A DNA stretch of 64,000 nucleotides, from positions 163,144 through 227,143 of the forward strand of contig JAQWNG010000002.1 in the NCBI GenBank assembly GCA_029246385.1. The letters run 5' to 3'. The notes under the pieces are model-generated. The model was not told the DNA's origin and searched no databases. It was given only the letters and a program-made list of their open reading frames with translations. Positions 1-8,715 of the stretch are shown here, piece by piece. The position numbers were made by a program, and so were the translations under genes. How positions within the stretch are numbered: position 1 is the first letter of the stretch; each line of letters starts with the position of its first letter. This DNA is from Halioglobus sp. (lineage in GTDB: Bacteria > Pseudomonadota > Gammaproteobacteria > Pseudomonadales > Halieaceae).

Positions 1-660
1 CTAACATTCGATCGCAAAATTAATATTCAAGCGGGAGAATTTGTCTTTGTTTGGTTGCCTGGCGTGGGCGAAAAGCCCTTTTCCGCCCTTACCGACGACC
101 CTTTCACACTGGCCGTCATTGATGTGGGGGAGTTCACCCACGTTCTGATGGATTTGCCACCAGGCACCGAAGCCTACGTACGAGGCCCACATGGTATTCC
201 CGCGGCGCCTCCTAAGAACGCAAAAATTATGGCGGTAGCCGGCGGCACTGGTCTAGCCGCCGTGTATCAACTCGCGCGAGATTTTGGTAACGCTGAAGTG
301 TTCACTGGAGCGCGAAGCGCTGAGCGTCTTTACTATCTGGACGAGTGTCGCCAGATTGCAAAGGTACACGTTGCGACGGATGACGGCAGCGCCGGATACC
401 ACGGTGTGGTGACCGAGTTATTGCGTGAACGCCTGCAGGGGTTATCACCTCAGGAGCTCAAACAGCTGGTCTTTTACAACTGCGGCCCACAACCAATGGT
501 GCATGCGGCCATTGCGGTACAGCGCGAGTTCTGCGGTCAAGACCAGATCTTCAGTGCCATCGACTACCTCACCAAATGTGGAGTGGGCATCTGCGGTGCG
601 TGTGCGACACCTGACGGACGACGACTGTGTGTGGACGGTCCCTTCCTAGAGGCCTTATGA
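1..660 (+). CDS. PyrK-like FAD/2Fe-2S electron-transfer protein (5' end outside window)
   Basis: The reading frame is open from base 1, so the start lies to the left. The product resembles the electron-transfer subunit of dihydroorotate dehydrogenase B and other ferredoxin-reductase-fold flavoproteins. An NAD-binding segment carries AVAGGTGLA, followed by YNCGPQPM. A C-terminal cysteine cluster, KCGVGICGACATPDGRRLC, fits a PyrK-type 2Fe-2S site. It probably moves electrons from NAD(P)H to a partner encoded upstream. It stops about 50 bp before the likely nhaA start. The partner is not visible, so pyrimidine synthesis is only one possible role. Confidence 0.8.
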   Translation, partial: LTFDRKINIQAGEFVFVWLPGVGEKPFSALTDDPFTLAVIDVGEFTHVLMDLPPGTEAYVRGPHGIPAAPPKNAKIMAVAGGTGLAAVYQLARDFGNAEVFTGARSAERLYYLDECRQIAKVHVATDDGSAGYHGVVTELLRERLQGLSPQELKQLVFYNCGPQPMVHAAIAVQREFCGQDQIFSAIDYLTKCGVGICGACATPDGRRLCVDGPFLEAL

Positions 661-708
661 CACTGTCCGTTGCAGCTCAAAACACTCAACAACAAAGGCC
701 TGCTCATC

Positions 709-2091
709 ATGTCCGCGCGTAAGGGAATCTATAACGCACCTTGGGAAAAATCCTTTGATCGGATACTGACGCCACTGGAGGAATTCATCCACCGCCAGAC
801 GACCAGCGGTGTACTGTTGATGATTTGCGCTATTGCCGCATTGGTCATCGCCAACGGGCCATTACACACCCAATACGAGCATTTACTGCACACAGAGGTT
901 GGTGTTAGCGCAGGCAACTTTGCCTTTTCATTATCGATTCATCATTGGATCAACGAACTACTCATGGCTGCGTTTTTCTTCATCATGGGCCTAGAGTTAA
1001 AGCGTGAGCTTATGGTGGGTGAACTATCGTCACCCAAGCAGGCGCTCCTCCCCATCATGGCCGCTATCGGCGGCATGGTCGTTCCCGCTCTGTTTTATGT
1101 CGCCGTCACCATAAATACCCCAGGGATCAGTGGCTGGGGCATTCCCATGGCAACCGATATAGCCTTTGCCATCGGGGCCCTGAGTTTACTTGGGGCACGC
1201 ATTCCCAAAAATCTGATCACCTTTCTCATCGCATTGGCAATCGTCGATGATCTAGGTGCAGTCGCGGTAATCGCCGTATTTTATACTGAAAGCATAGACC
1301 TAGTTGCCGTTGTCTGCGCGGGAGGCTTCACTGCCCTCCTCGTTGTGCTAAACATGGTTGGAATCCGCCGACCGCTGCCTTACGCTGCTATCGGCGCCTT
1401 GCTTTGGGTCGCAATGCTCGCCAGTGGTATTCACGCCACCATCGCCGGGATCGTGGTGGCCTTTGTGATACCCATACGCCCCAAGTTTGAACCGGAACTC
1501 TTCATTAACCGGGTAAAAGACACGACCATTCAAATGAAGAAGGCCATAACAGACAATGCTGACATCATTCACAACACCCGCTTCCGCGGCCTAGTAGCCT
1601 CTCTGGATGACGGTGCGCGACTGGTGCAAGCGCCGGCACAGCGCTTGGAACATAGCCTGCATCTGCCGGTCGCGTACCTTGTAATACCGATATTTGCCCT
1701 TGCCAACGCGGGGATTCCAGTGAATTTTGACACCTTTGGACAGTACCTCCAACATCCTATTGCACTGGGTGTTTTGGCGGGATTACTACTGGGCAAGCCG
1801 CTAGGCATTGCCGGTTTTACCTGGTTTACAGTAAAAATGGGCTGGGCAGAATTACCCGATGGCATAAATATAAAACATGTCTTAGGTGTGGGTTTGCTGG
1901 GTGGTATTGGCTTTACGATGTCTATTTTTATTGCAGATCTGGGCTTCACTAATGCGCCTGAGGACCTGCTTATGGCCAAAACCGGCATCCTATTGGCTTC
2001 TGCTCTAGCCGGCTTTGGTGGATTTTTTTGGCTGATGTTTCAGACTCGGCAGAGCCCCACTAATGGGCCTGAGGAAAAACAAACTCACTAG
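709..2091 (+). CDS. nhaA: Na+/H+ antiporter NhaA
   Basis: A 460-residue multi-pass inner-membrane protein of the NhaA family, which exchanges cytoplasmic Na+ for external H+. The family's ion-binding aspartates are visible: D150 in ATDIAFA and the D180-D181 pair in AIVDDLGA, matching D133 and D163/D164 of E. coli NhaA. GLELKRELMVGEL and GIGFTMSIFI are further family signatures. I chose the ATG at 709; a TTG 39 bases upstream is in frame but adds a poorly conserved tail. It is slightly longer than E. coli NhaA (about 390 aa). The gene ends 8 bp before the 3' end of a convergent tRNA gene. Confidence 0.93.
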   Translation: MSARKGIYNAPWEKSFDRILTPLEEFIHRQTTSGVLLMICAIAALVIANGPLHTQYEHLLHTEVGVSAGNFAFSLSIHHWINELLMAAFFFIMGLELKRELMVGELSSPKQALLPIMAAIGGMVVPALFYVAVTINTPGISGWGIPMATDIAFAIGALSLLGARIPKNLITFLIALAIVDDLGAVAVIAVFYTESIDLVAVVCAGGFTALLVVLNMVGIRRPLPYAAIGALLWVAMLASGIHATIAGIVVAFVIPIRPKFEPELFINRVKDTTIQMKKAITDNADIIHNTRFRGLVASLDDGARLVQAPAQRLEHSLHLPVAYLVIPIFALANAGIPVNFDTFGQYLQHPIALGVLAGLLLGKPLGIAGFTWFTVKMGWAELPDGINIKHVLGVGLLGGIGFTMSIFIADLGFTNAPEDLLMAKTGILLASALAGFGGFFWLMFQTRQSPTNGPEEKQTH

Positions 2092-2099
2092 GGAGTGTT

Positions 2100-2176
2100 T
2101 GGTAGGGCCTGGCGGACTCGAACCGCCGACCCCCTGCATGTCATGCAGGTGCTCTAACCAACTGAGCTAAGGCCCT
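2100..2176 (-). tRNA. tRNA-Val (GAC)
   Basis: Read on the minus strand, a 77-nt cloverleaf can be folded. The acceptor stem is AGGGCCT with AGGCCCT, the D arm contains TAGCTCAGTTGG, and the anticodon stem is CCTGC/GCAGG. The loop ATGACAT places GAC at the anticodon, which reads GUC valine codons. The T arm GGCGGTTCGAGTCCGCC is intact. The discriminator is A and CCA is encoded in the DNA. Confidence 0.96.
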
Positions 2177-2262
2177 ATTTTTTCTGTAGACATCCTCGAC
2201 GGTGATCTCTATCTCGAGTCAGTACTCTTATACATTGAGCAATCATCCTATCGAGGACGCGC

Positions 2263-2291
2263 AGTATAAGGGGCAAACCGTGCCAGCTCAA
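2263..2291 (-). promoter_or_regulatory. Promoter of the tRNA-Val gene
   Basis: On the minus strand, TTGAGC (2286-2291) and TATACT (2263-2268) are separated by exactly 17 bp. The bases just after the -10 box read GCGCG, the GC-rich discriminator typical of stringently controlled stable-RNA promoters. Transcription would start near 2256 and give a leader of about 80 nt before the tRNA. Confidence 0.7.
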
Positions 2292-2668
2292 CCATCTAAT
2301 AGGCCGATAGTTTTGCACCAGAGAAAACATGCGAACCATTCGGTGATCGCTTTTGCCACTTCTAATGGCACGAGTGGTCACTTGATCCCACGCATAGGTG
2401 GCGTAGAGTATTTGCCGTATATACCTGCTGTGATTTACCGTGAGCTAGGCCACTACTAACGCCCCGTATTATCTGCCTTTTCCCTGTATCTTAGCCGAGG
2501 TTCGCAGCCTCATGGGTACTCGGGTGAACGCAGTGGAGACCGCCGATACGGGCGAGTATATGCATTACGAAACAGCAGTGCGGCAGCTGTGATGAGCTGC
2601 CACAGCATAAAGATTATAGGGAAATGCGCAGGGTCGCGTTCCAAAACTACTGGCAGAGGACCACAACC
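2292..2668. other. Intergenic stretch upstream of the acyl-CoA dehydrogenase pair
   Basis: No convincing gene is seen. An 85-codon frame (2202-2459) covers the tRNA promoter, has no ribosome site and looks random. The stretch must hold the promoter for the gene starting at 2669, but no clear -35/-10 pair stands out. Confidence 0.5.
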
Positions 2669-3850
2669 ATGAATATTGAGTTGACCGCCCAGCAAAAAGC
2701 ACTGCAGCAGGAAGTACGGGAGTATATGAAGACCGTCATGACTCCAGAGCTACTTGAGGAAATCAAAATTCCAGAGTTCAAAGAAGGCGGAGGCCCCGAG
2801 TTCCGTAAGCAATACGCACGCATGGGCGCCGATGGCTGGATCGGCCTCAGCTGGTCAAAAGCGTTGGGCGGCAAGGAGCTGTCTCACGTTGAGCAATATA
2901 TATTTACCGATGAAGTGGTCCGCTCGGGGTTTGCCTACCCGTTCCTAACCACCGAATCCACCACGCCGGTCATTGCCGCCAACGCCAATGCAGAGATCCG
3001 CGAGGAAGTCGTTGGCGGAGTGAAACAGGGCAAAGTAGTCATTGCTATTGGCTATTCGGAGCCCAACGCCGGCACTGACTTAGCAAGCCTCAAGACCAAA
3101 GCCGAACGCGACGGTGATGACTGGATTATCAATGGACAGAAAATGTGGACTAGCCTAGCAAATTATGCTGATTACGTATGGCTCGCAGCGCGCACTGACC
3201 CAGATGAGTCCAAGAAACATAAAGGTCTCACGATGTTTCTAGTGCCCACGAATATCGAGGGGTTTTCGTTAACACCGGTCCACACCTTGGGTGTCCGCAC
3301 TAACGCCACGTACTACAGCGACGTTAGGCTCCCAGACAAATATCGCGTGGGAGAAGTCAACGAGGGCTGGAAGCTGATTACAGGCCAACTCAATATAGAG
3401 CGCTTATCCTTGTTCACCCATGGGCAAGTAGATTCGCTTTATCAGGGTGTCTGCGAGTGGGCCGCAGAAACCGATGCCCCTCAAGGCGGCAAACTCATCG
3501 AGCAACCCTGGGTTCAGCACAACCTTGCGACAGTGAAAAGCGGCCTTGAAGTGGTCAAGCTGATCTGCTGGAAGCAAGTTTGGGCCATGGACCAAGGGCC
3601 CCTCAATATGGCTGACGCGTCAGTAGCAAAGGTCTACAGCAGTGAATTCTTTGTTGAACTGTATCGGTTGCTGCTAGAAGTTATGGGACAGGCCGGCACC
3701 ATTGCAACTGACTCTAAAGGAGCAGTGCTTAAAGGGAAGCTCGAATTCCGTTGGCGGGTAGGCCCCGTCCTCACCTTCGGTGGCGGCGCCAATGAAGTGC
3801 AAAGAGACATTATTGCAATGGCGGGCCTGTGGATGCCCCGCACACGTTAG
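2669..3850 (+). CDS. Acyl-CoA dehydrogenase, putative catalytic subunit of a heteromeric pair
   Basis: A 393-residue acyl-CoA dehydrogenase that would oxidise an acyl-CoA to the 2-enoyl-CoA using FAD. Flavin-site segments are visible: YSEPNAGTDLAS (about 129-140) and MWTSLANYADYVWLAARTD (about 159-177). E244 in LNIERLSLF sits where isovaleryl-CoA-dehydrogenase-type enzymes carry the base. The usual C-terminal YEGT motif is absent. The ATG at 2669 has an AGAGGA ribosome site, so an in-frame ATG at 2624 is less likely. It lies 11 bp before a second acyl-CoA dehydrogenase, as in steroid FadE alpha2beta2 enzymes. The substrate is unknown. Confidence 0.9.
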   Translation: MNIELTAQQKALQQEVREYMKTVMTPELLEEIKIPEFKEGGGPEFRKQYARMGADGWIGLSWSKALGGKELSHVEQYIFTDEVVRSGFAYPFLTTESTTPVIAANANAEIREEVVGGVKQGKVVIAIGYSEPNAGTDLASLKTKAERDGDDWIINGQKMWTSLANYADYVWLAARTDPDESKKHKGLTMFLVPTNIEGFSLTPVHTLGVRTNATYYSDVRLPDKYRVGEVNEGWKLITGQLNIERLSLFTHGQVDSLYQGVCEWAAETDAPQGGKLIEQPWVQHNLATVKSGLEVVKLICWKQVWAMDQGPLNMADASVAKVYSSEFFVELYRLLLEVMGQAGTIATDSKGAVLKGKLEFRWRVGPVLTFGGGANEVQRDIIAMAGLWMPRTR

Positions 3851-3861
3851 GAGAATAAATC

Positions 3862-4995
3862 GTGAATTTCACTATTTCTGAAGAACAACAGAGCGCTCAG
3901 CAACTTGCCCAGCAAATCCTAAGCGACTTCACCGAAGTTGATAAACTCAAAGCAATTGAGCAACAGCAGAAGAATTTCGATGCCGACCTGTGGCAAGCGT
4001 TGGCAAAAGCCGGCTTATTGGGCTTAGATATCGCCGAAGAACAGGGCGGCACTGGCCTTGGGTTTTACAGTCTGACCGCACTATGCGAAGAAATAGGACG
4101 GACTGTAGCGCCCGTGCCGATCATTCCCGTACTCGTCTCCGCTGCCGGAACCTTGCGGCGATTTGCCAGCGATACCCAAAAAGATCAGTGGCTTCCGGGA
4201 ATTGCCAATGGCACAACTTTGATCAGTGCGGCGCTGGAGGAATACAACAACGACGACCCGACGACACCGTCATGCTCAGCACAAAAAATGGAGGGAGGCT
4301 TCGCCATAAGCGGAACCAAGATTTGCATCAGCGAGGCGACCTCGGTCACTCGCATTTTATTGTCTGCCCATACCGGCGATGAATTAGTCGTAGCCTTGGT
4401 TGACCCGCGTGCAGCAGGTGTCACCTTAAACCCACAGTTAGTGTCCACTGGCGAGACGCGCCATGAGCTAGTCATGACCAAGGTGCAGGTGCCCACAGAA
4501 GACATCATAGCAACTGGAAGTGAAGCCTTAGCGGCGATGAATTGGGCACACCAAGCAACCCGCACTGCACTAGCTGCGGTGGCGGTAGGTTTGTGTGACA
4601 AGATGATGCGCATAACAGGGCAATACACCTCCGAACGTGAGCAATTCGGACGTCCATTAGCGACGTTCCAAGCCGTAAGCCACCGAGTGGCAGACTGCTA
4701 TATCGACGTCGAGTGCCTCCGTCTAGTGACGCAGCAGGCGGCATCACTGATAGACGAGGGCCACCCCGCCAAAGATGCGGTCCAAATTGCCAAAATTTGG
4801 TGCGGGAATGCGGCTCACCGCGTTAGCCAAGCGGCGCAGCATTGCCATGGAGGCACCGGTGTGGATCGTGATTACCCATTATTTCGCTATTGTCAGTGGG
4901 CACGCCAAATCGAACTGACGGCTGGCAGTAGCGCCCAGATCACTGGTGAGCTAGGCCAAGCTATTTGCGCTGAGTATCTGTCTACAACCACCTAG
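3862..4995 (+). CDS. Acyl-CoA dehydrogenase, putative non-catalytic partner
   Basis: A 377-residue acyl-CoA dehydrogenase family protein with a GTG start behind AGGAGA. The N-terminal helical domain, the beta domain and the C-terminal segment HCHGGTGVDRDYPLFRY are recognisable. Where the upstream protein has NIER, this one reads QATRTALAAV, so the glutamate base appears absent, and no YEGT motif is seen. This fits a partner that supplies flavin or substrate contacts in a mixed complex, as known for adjacent FadE pairs in actinobacterial cholesterol degradation. The pairing here is inferred. It ends 4 bp before the convergent gene at 5000. Confidence 0.88.
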   Translation: MNFTISEEQQSAQQLAQQILSDFTEVDKLKAIEQQQKNFDADLWQALAKAGLLGLDIAEEQGGTGLGFYSLTALCEEIGRTVAPVPIIPVLVSAAGTLRRFASDTQKDQWLPGIANGTTLISAALEEYNNDDPTTPSCSAQKMEGGFAISGTKICISEATSVTRILLSAHTGDELVVALVDPRAAGVTLNPQLVSTGETRHELVMTKVQVPTEDIIATGSEALAAMNWAHQATRTALAAVAVGLCDKMMRITGQYTSEREQFGRPLATFQAVSHRVADCYIDVECLRLVTQQAASLIDEGHPAKDAVQIAKIWCGNAAHRVSQAAQHCHGGTGVDRDYPLFRYCQWARQIELTAGSSAQITGELGQAICAEYLSTTT

Positions 4996-4999
4996 GGGG

Positions 5000-5995
5000 T
5001 CAGGCGTAGCCATTATCGCGAAACCATTTAACCGAATCAGCCACGGCGGTTTCAATTGGCGTCTGAGGCAGGCCCAACTCCTGCACTGCCTTGGCTGGGT
5101 CGACATAGCCATGCTGCAGGACGTAGCGGGTATTTTTATACGTCGTTACCGGCGCTCGCCCACTAATTTTTGACCACAGTTCAGCAAATTTCGCCACGCG
5201 TAACATCATGTTACCTGACACTTCCGTTTGCGCGACATTGGACACACCCGCAATCTTTCCTATCATCGTTAGTAGGTCTTTATTCGGCATATTGCCGTCC
5301 TTGTTAGCCAGTATATAGGACGCCCCAATACGCCCCTTCTCCATTGCCAAAACATGACCGGCAGCCACATCACGGACATCCACGGCGCAAACCCCGCCAT
5401 CCCAATAGTTTTTCATTTTTCCTTCCAGCGTACGTAAGATCATAGTGCCGGTCGGCGTAGGCATACGATCTCCGGGGCCAAATGGCATGCCCGGCATGAC
5501 CATAGTCACAGGGAGTCCGTCACCGACCATGCCCTTGACCATCTGGTGGCTGATAAATTTAGACAAAATATACTCACTGGCCCAAGGCCAACTATTAAAA
5601 GCGGTTTCCTCTGTCGCAAATCCGCCATTGCCGACAATGCCAATCGCAGCAACGCTACTGGTGAAGACAATTTTTTCAACACCGGCTGCTCTGGCCGCCT
5701 CCATCATGGCGCGCGCACCGTCCACATTGATTTTAAAGTGCAGGTCCGGATCCTTGGTCCAAATCGCGAACAGCGCGGCGAGATGATAAAGTTGCTGCAC
5801 CCCTTGAACAGCACGGACCAACGACGCTGGATCCAGCAGGTTACCTTCTACGAATTCCACATCCATACCTTGCAACGGGGTGCGGTCTTCTCCTGGCATA
5901 ACCATCACCCGCACCTGATCGCCTCTTTCAAGGCACAACCGGGTCACGTGATTGCCGATGAAGCCCGTAGCTCCGGTGATGAGCACTTTGCTCAT
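5000..5995 (-). CDS. NAD(P)-dependent extended SDR (DFR / 3-beta-HSD type)
   Basis: A 331-residue extended short-chain dehydrogenase. The Rossmann glycine motif GATGFIGNHV is at the N-terminus, FTSSVAAIG carries the active-site serine region, and EYILSK supplies the catalytic Y-x3-K. The family includes dihydroflavonol-4-reductases, cinnamyl-CoA reductases and 3-beta-hydroxysteroid dehydrogenases, so the substrate is probably a hydroxy or keto group on a hydrophobic ring or chain. The ATG at 5995 follows an AGGAGAG site; upstream in-frame codons to 6064 are unlikely to be translated. It converges on the acyl-CoA dehydrogenase pair, which may share its substrate class. Confidence 0.87.
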   Translation of the reverse strand: MSKVLITGATGFIGNHVTRLCLERGDQVRVMVMPGEDRTPLQGMDVEFVEGNLLDPASLVRAVQGVQQLYHLAALFAIWTKDPDLHFKINVDGARAMMEAARAAGVEKIVFTSSVAAIGIVGNGGFATEETAFNSWPWASEYILSKFISHQMVKGMVGDGLPVTMVMPGMPFGPGDRMPTPTGTMILRTLEGKMKNYWDGGVCAVDVRDVAAGHVLAMEKGRIGASYILANKDGNMPNKDLLTMIGKIAGVSNVAQTEVSGNMMLRVAKFAELWSKISGRAPVTTYKNTRYVLQHGYVDPAKAVQELGLPQTPIETAVADSVKWFRDNGYA

Positions 5996-6110
5996 AGTTA
6001 TCTCTCCTTTAAATGGATTAACCTGCAAATATTTTAACAGTCTAAACCTTCTCAAGTATTGCAAAATCGGTCAATCTTCTCCCTATGCCGACTATGAATG
6101 CATAGAAACC

Positions 6111-6130
6111 GCTTTACAATTTGTTAAAGC
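6111..6130. repeat. 20-bp interrupted palindrome, candidate operator
   Basis: GCTTTACAAT followed by TTGTTAAAGC forms a near-perfect inverted repeat between divergent genes starting at 5995 (minus) and 6179 (plus). Its size and location fit a dimeric repressor site, but no regulator gene is adjacent. Confidence 0.4.
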
Positions 6131-6178
6131 AGCGTGACAGTTACTAGTGTGCAGTCACTACCTTACAAGGAATGCCCT

Positions 6179-7036
6179 ATGTCGATCCTTCGAATATGCC
6201 TATTATCGGCAGGCATTTTGCTGACCGAAGTAACACCAGTGGTTTACGCTGCTGATGCTGACACTCTCAATACAGTATTAGCAGCCCGCAGTGATGAGGA
6301 CAAAGCCCGCGATGGCGCACGTCAGCCGTTGGAGACTCTGAATTTTTTCCAAGTCAAGCCGGGCATGACCATAGCTGAGGCACTCCCCGGTGGCGGCTGG
6401 TACACGCGGATACTGGCAAACTATCTAGGTCCACAAGGCACGTTATATGGCGTGAACTATCCTGACAGTCTCTGGGCGCTGCTCAGTTATGCCTCTCCAG
6501 AATTTATCGCAAAACGCATTGCCAGTACTAAAGACTTCGCCGCTAAGGTTGCAACCTTCACTGATAACGGTATTACAGCAGAAGGATTCACCTTCGATAC
6601 TGTCCCCACACGCGTGGAGGGCACTGTCGACCGCGTCCTGTTAATTCGCGCTCTACACAACCTCAATCGCTTTCAGCCAGAAGCAGGCACGCGGGCTCAA
6701 GCCCTTGCCGCAACGCATGCCATGCTAAAAAATGATGGCCTTGTCGGGGTTGTGCAGCACAGGGCACCGGCATCAGCCGATGAAGAGTGGGCTAGCGGTA
6801 GCAGGGGCTACCTGAGTCAGCCGGCGGTCATTGCCATGTTCGAGGAGGCGGGCTTTGCGCTAATCGCGCAAAGCGAGATCAATGCTAACCCAATGGATCA
6901 ACCTTCTGGCGAAGATAGCGTGTGGCGCTTAGCGCCCTCGCTGCGTAGCAATATTGACGATGAGCAGTCCGAAGCAATGGCCGCTATTGGCGAGTCGGAC
7001 CGCATGACATTGCTGTTTAGCAAATCTTCTGAGTGA
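6179..7036 (+). CDS. Exported predicted methyltransferase (COG4798-like)
   Basis: A 285-residue protein starting at the ATG at 6179 behind AAGGA. Residues 1 to about 26 look like a signal peptide, with a hydrophobic core ending VVYAADA. The rest resembles the predicted methyltransferases of the COG4798 type: LETLNFFQVKPGMTIAEALPGGGWYTRIL is a class I SAM-binding core with an altered glycine motif, and later segments VDRVLLIRALHNL and HAMLKNDGLVGVVQH match the fold. Export is odd because SAM is cytosolic. The true substrate is unknown, and it may not be a methyltransferase in practice. Confidence 0.75.
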   Translation: MSILRICLLSAGILLTEVTPVVYAADADTLNTVLAARSDEDKARDGARQPLETLNFFQVKPGMTIAEALPGGGWYTRILANYLGPQGTLYGVNYPDSLWALLSYASPEFIAKRIASTKDFAAKVATFTDNGITAEGFTFDTVPTRVEGTVDRVLLIRALHNLNRFQPEAGTRAQALAATHAMLKNDGLVGVVQHRAPASADEEWASGSRGYLSQPAVIAMFEEAGFALIAQSEINANPMDQPSGEDSVWRLAPSLRSNIDDEQSEAMAAIGESDRMTLLFSKSSE

Positions 7037-7154
7037 TAACTAATAAGTATCTCGGAAAACTCAAAACCTCTACTTTTGTTATTTCTAACGCATCTATTGC
7101 TGCTGGTCATCGCATAAATGCGCTATCCTGCTACGATTAATAGAAAGAAGTCTC

Positions 7155-8690
7155 ATGAACCACGTCAAACAACTTCTGAACGACATCGAGAATGCCCCCA
7201 ACGGTTCGCGCATAGTGGCCATTTTCGATTTCGATGGCACTCTGATCGCCGGATACTCGGCTACAGTCTTTGTCCGCGAGCAACTCAAACGCGGCGATTT
7301 ATCCGTGCGTCAGTTCCTCGAATTGATGCGAGCCATGACAAGTTTTGGACTTGGCACTCTAGGCTTTTCCGGCATGATGGCCATCAACGCTCAATTCTTA
7401 CGCGGTATCGAAGAAAAAACCTATGACGAGGTGGGCAAACAGCTCTACACGAAAAAGATCGCTCGCCTTATCTTTCCTGAATCGCGCGCGCTTGTAGAAG
7501 CCCACCAGGCAAAAGGACACACTGTTGCTATTATTTCCTCCGCCACGCGCTATCAAGTAGAACATGCAGCTGCAGATTTAGGCATTGATCACGTACTTTG
7601 CACACACTTAGCAATTGAAGATGGTCGGTTCACCGGCGGTGTTGTCAGCCCTACCTGCTTTGGACCAGGCAAGGTCGAAGCCGCAGAAGCGCTAGCGGAA
7701 GAGCATCACGCAGACCTAAATAAAAGCTTCTTCTACTCCGACAGCACAGATGACCTGCTATTACTGAAAAGAGTAGGACACCCTCGAGCGCTAAATCCCA
7801 GCGACAGACTGGAGAGAATTGCACGTGGGCGACAATGGCCGGTTACAAAATTTGGCAGCCGTGGACGTCCGACTCTGGCCCAATTCATACGTTCCATAGC
7901 CGCCACCACATCCATGGTGACCAGCTTTGCCGCAGGCTTACCGATATATGCACTGACGGGATCCAAACGCGAGTCACAAAATTTTTCCTTCTCCCTGTTC
8001 GCCGATACAGCCAGCGCCCTTGTTGGTATTGACCTTGACGTATCAGGAGAAGAACATTTGTGGTCCCAACGCCCCGCCGTTTTTGTGTTTAACCACCAAA
8101 GCAAGGCAGATGTCATTGTCATTGCCAAGTTACTGCGTCGCGACATCGCAGGCGTGGGAAAAAAGGAAATCAAAAACGAAACACCTGTCCTAGGAAAAGT
8201 AATGGAGCTAGGCGGATTAGTATTCATAGACCGCGCCGACGGCAAAAGTGCGATCACCGCGATGAAACCGCTGATAGACGTAATACGCAACGAAAAAAAG
8301 TCGGTAGTAATTGCGCCAGAGGGCACGCGCACGATTTCCCCGACCATGGCAGCTTTCAAAAAAGGTGCTTTTCACTTGGCCATGCAAGCAGGTGTGCCAA
8401 TGGTCCCTATTGTTATTTATAACTCGGGCGATGTCGCACCCAAAGGCGACTTCGTCCTCCGCTCTGCTACCGTAAAGGTAGAAGCATTGCCGCCAGTTGA
8501 TACTCGCGAATGGTCTTTAAAAACAATGGATACTCATGTGCGTGAGGTGCGCAATATGTTCGCTCGAGCACTGGGCCAATCAGAACAGACAGCGGCCAGA
8601 GCAATCGATGCCAACACCAAAAAAAAAGTTGCAAGTAAACCAAAAGAAAAGGCGAAGGCCGCAAGTAAACAGCCTCGCAAAAATAGTTAG
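7155..8690 (+). CDS. HAD-IB phosphatase fused to 1-acylglycerol-3-phosphate acyltransferase (PlsC domain)
   Basis: A 511-residue two-domain protein. Residues about 20-225 are a HAD subfamily IB hydrolase with FDFDGT (nucleophile D25, D27) and SDSTDD near the second acidic motif. Residues about 295-460 are a PlsC-type acyltransferase with NHQSKAD (H314, D319), FIDR and PEGTRT (E389-R392). The final 35 residues are rich in Lys and Ala. It probably acylates lysophosphatidic acid at the membrane, while the phosphatase domain may act on a phospholipid intermediate. Mycobacterial PlsC (Rv2483c type) has the same architecture. plsB-like and gpsA genes follow directly. Confidence 0.9.
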   Translation: MNHVKQLLNDIENAPNGSRIVAIFDFDGTLIAGYSATVFVREQLKRGDLSVRQFLELMRAMTSFGLGTLGFSGMMAINAQFLRGIEEKTYDEVGKQLYTKKIARLIFPESRALVEAHQAKGHTVAIISSATRYQVEHAAADLGIDHVLCTHLAIEDGRFTGGVVSPTCFGPGKVEAAEALAEEHHADLNKSFFYSDSTDDLLLLKRVGHPRALNPSDRLERIARGRQWPVTKFGSRGRPTLAQFIRSIAATTSMVTSFAAGLPIYALTGSKRESQNFSFSLFADTASALVGIDLDVSGEEHLWSQRPAVFVFNHQSKADVIVIAKLLRRDIAGVGKKEIKNETPVLGKVMELGGLVFIDRADGKSAITAMKPLIDVIRNEKKSVVIAPEGTRTISPTMAAFKKGAFHLAMQAGVPMVPIVIYNSGDVAPKGDFVLRSATVKVEALPPVDTREWSLKTMDTHVREVRNMFARALGQSEQTAARAIDANTKKKVASKPKEKAKAASKQPRKNS

Positions 8691-8715
8691 CACCATAGAA
8701 GAGTAGGCAGGCTGG

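Noticed and set aside
2202..2459. 85-codon frame near the tRNA
   Set aside because: It overlaps the predicted tRNA promoter and has no ribosome site or recognisable domain.
7733..8359. 208-codon minus-strand frame
   Set aside because: It lies wholly inside the HAD-PlsC gene, whose domains and motifs are clear; its composition is that of an antisense shadow.
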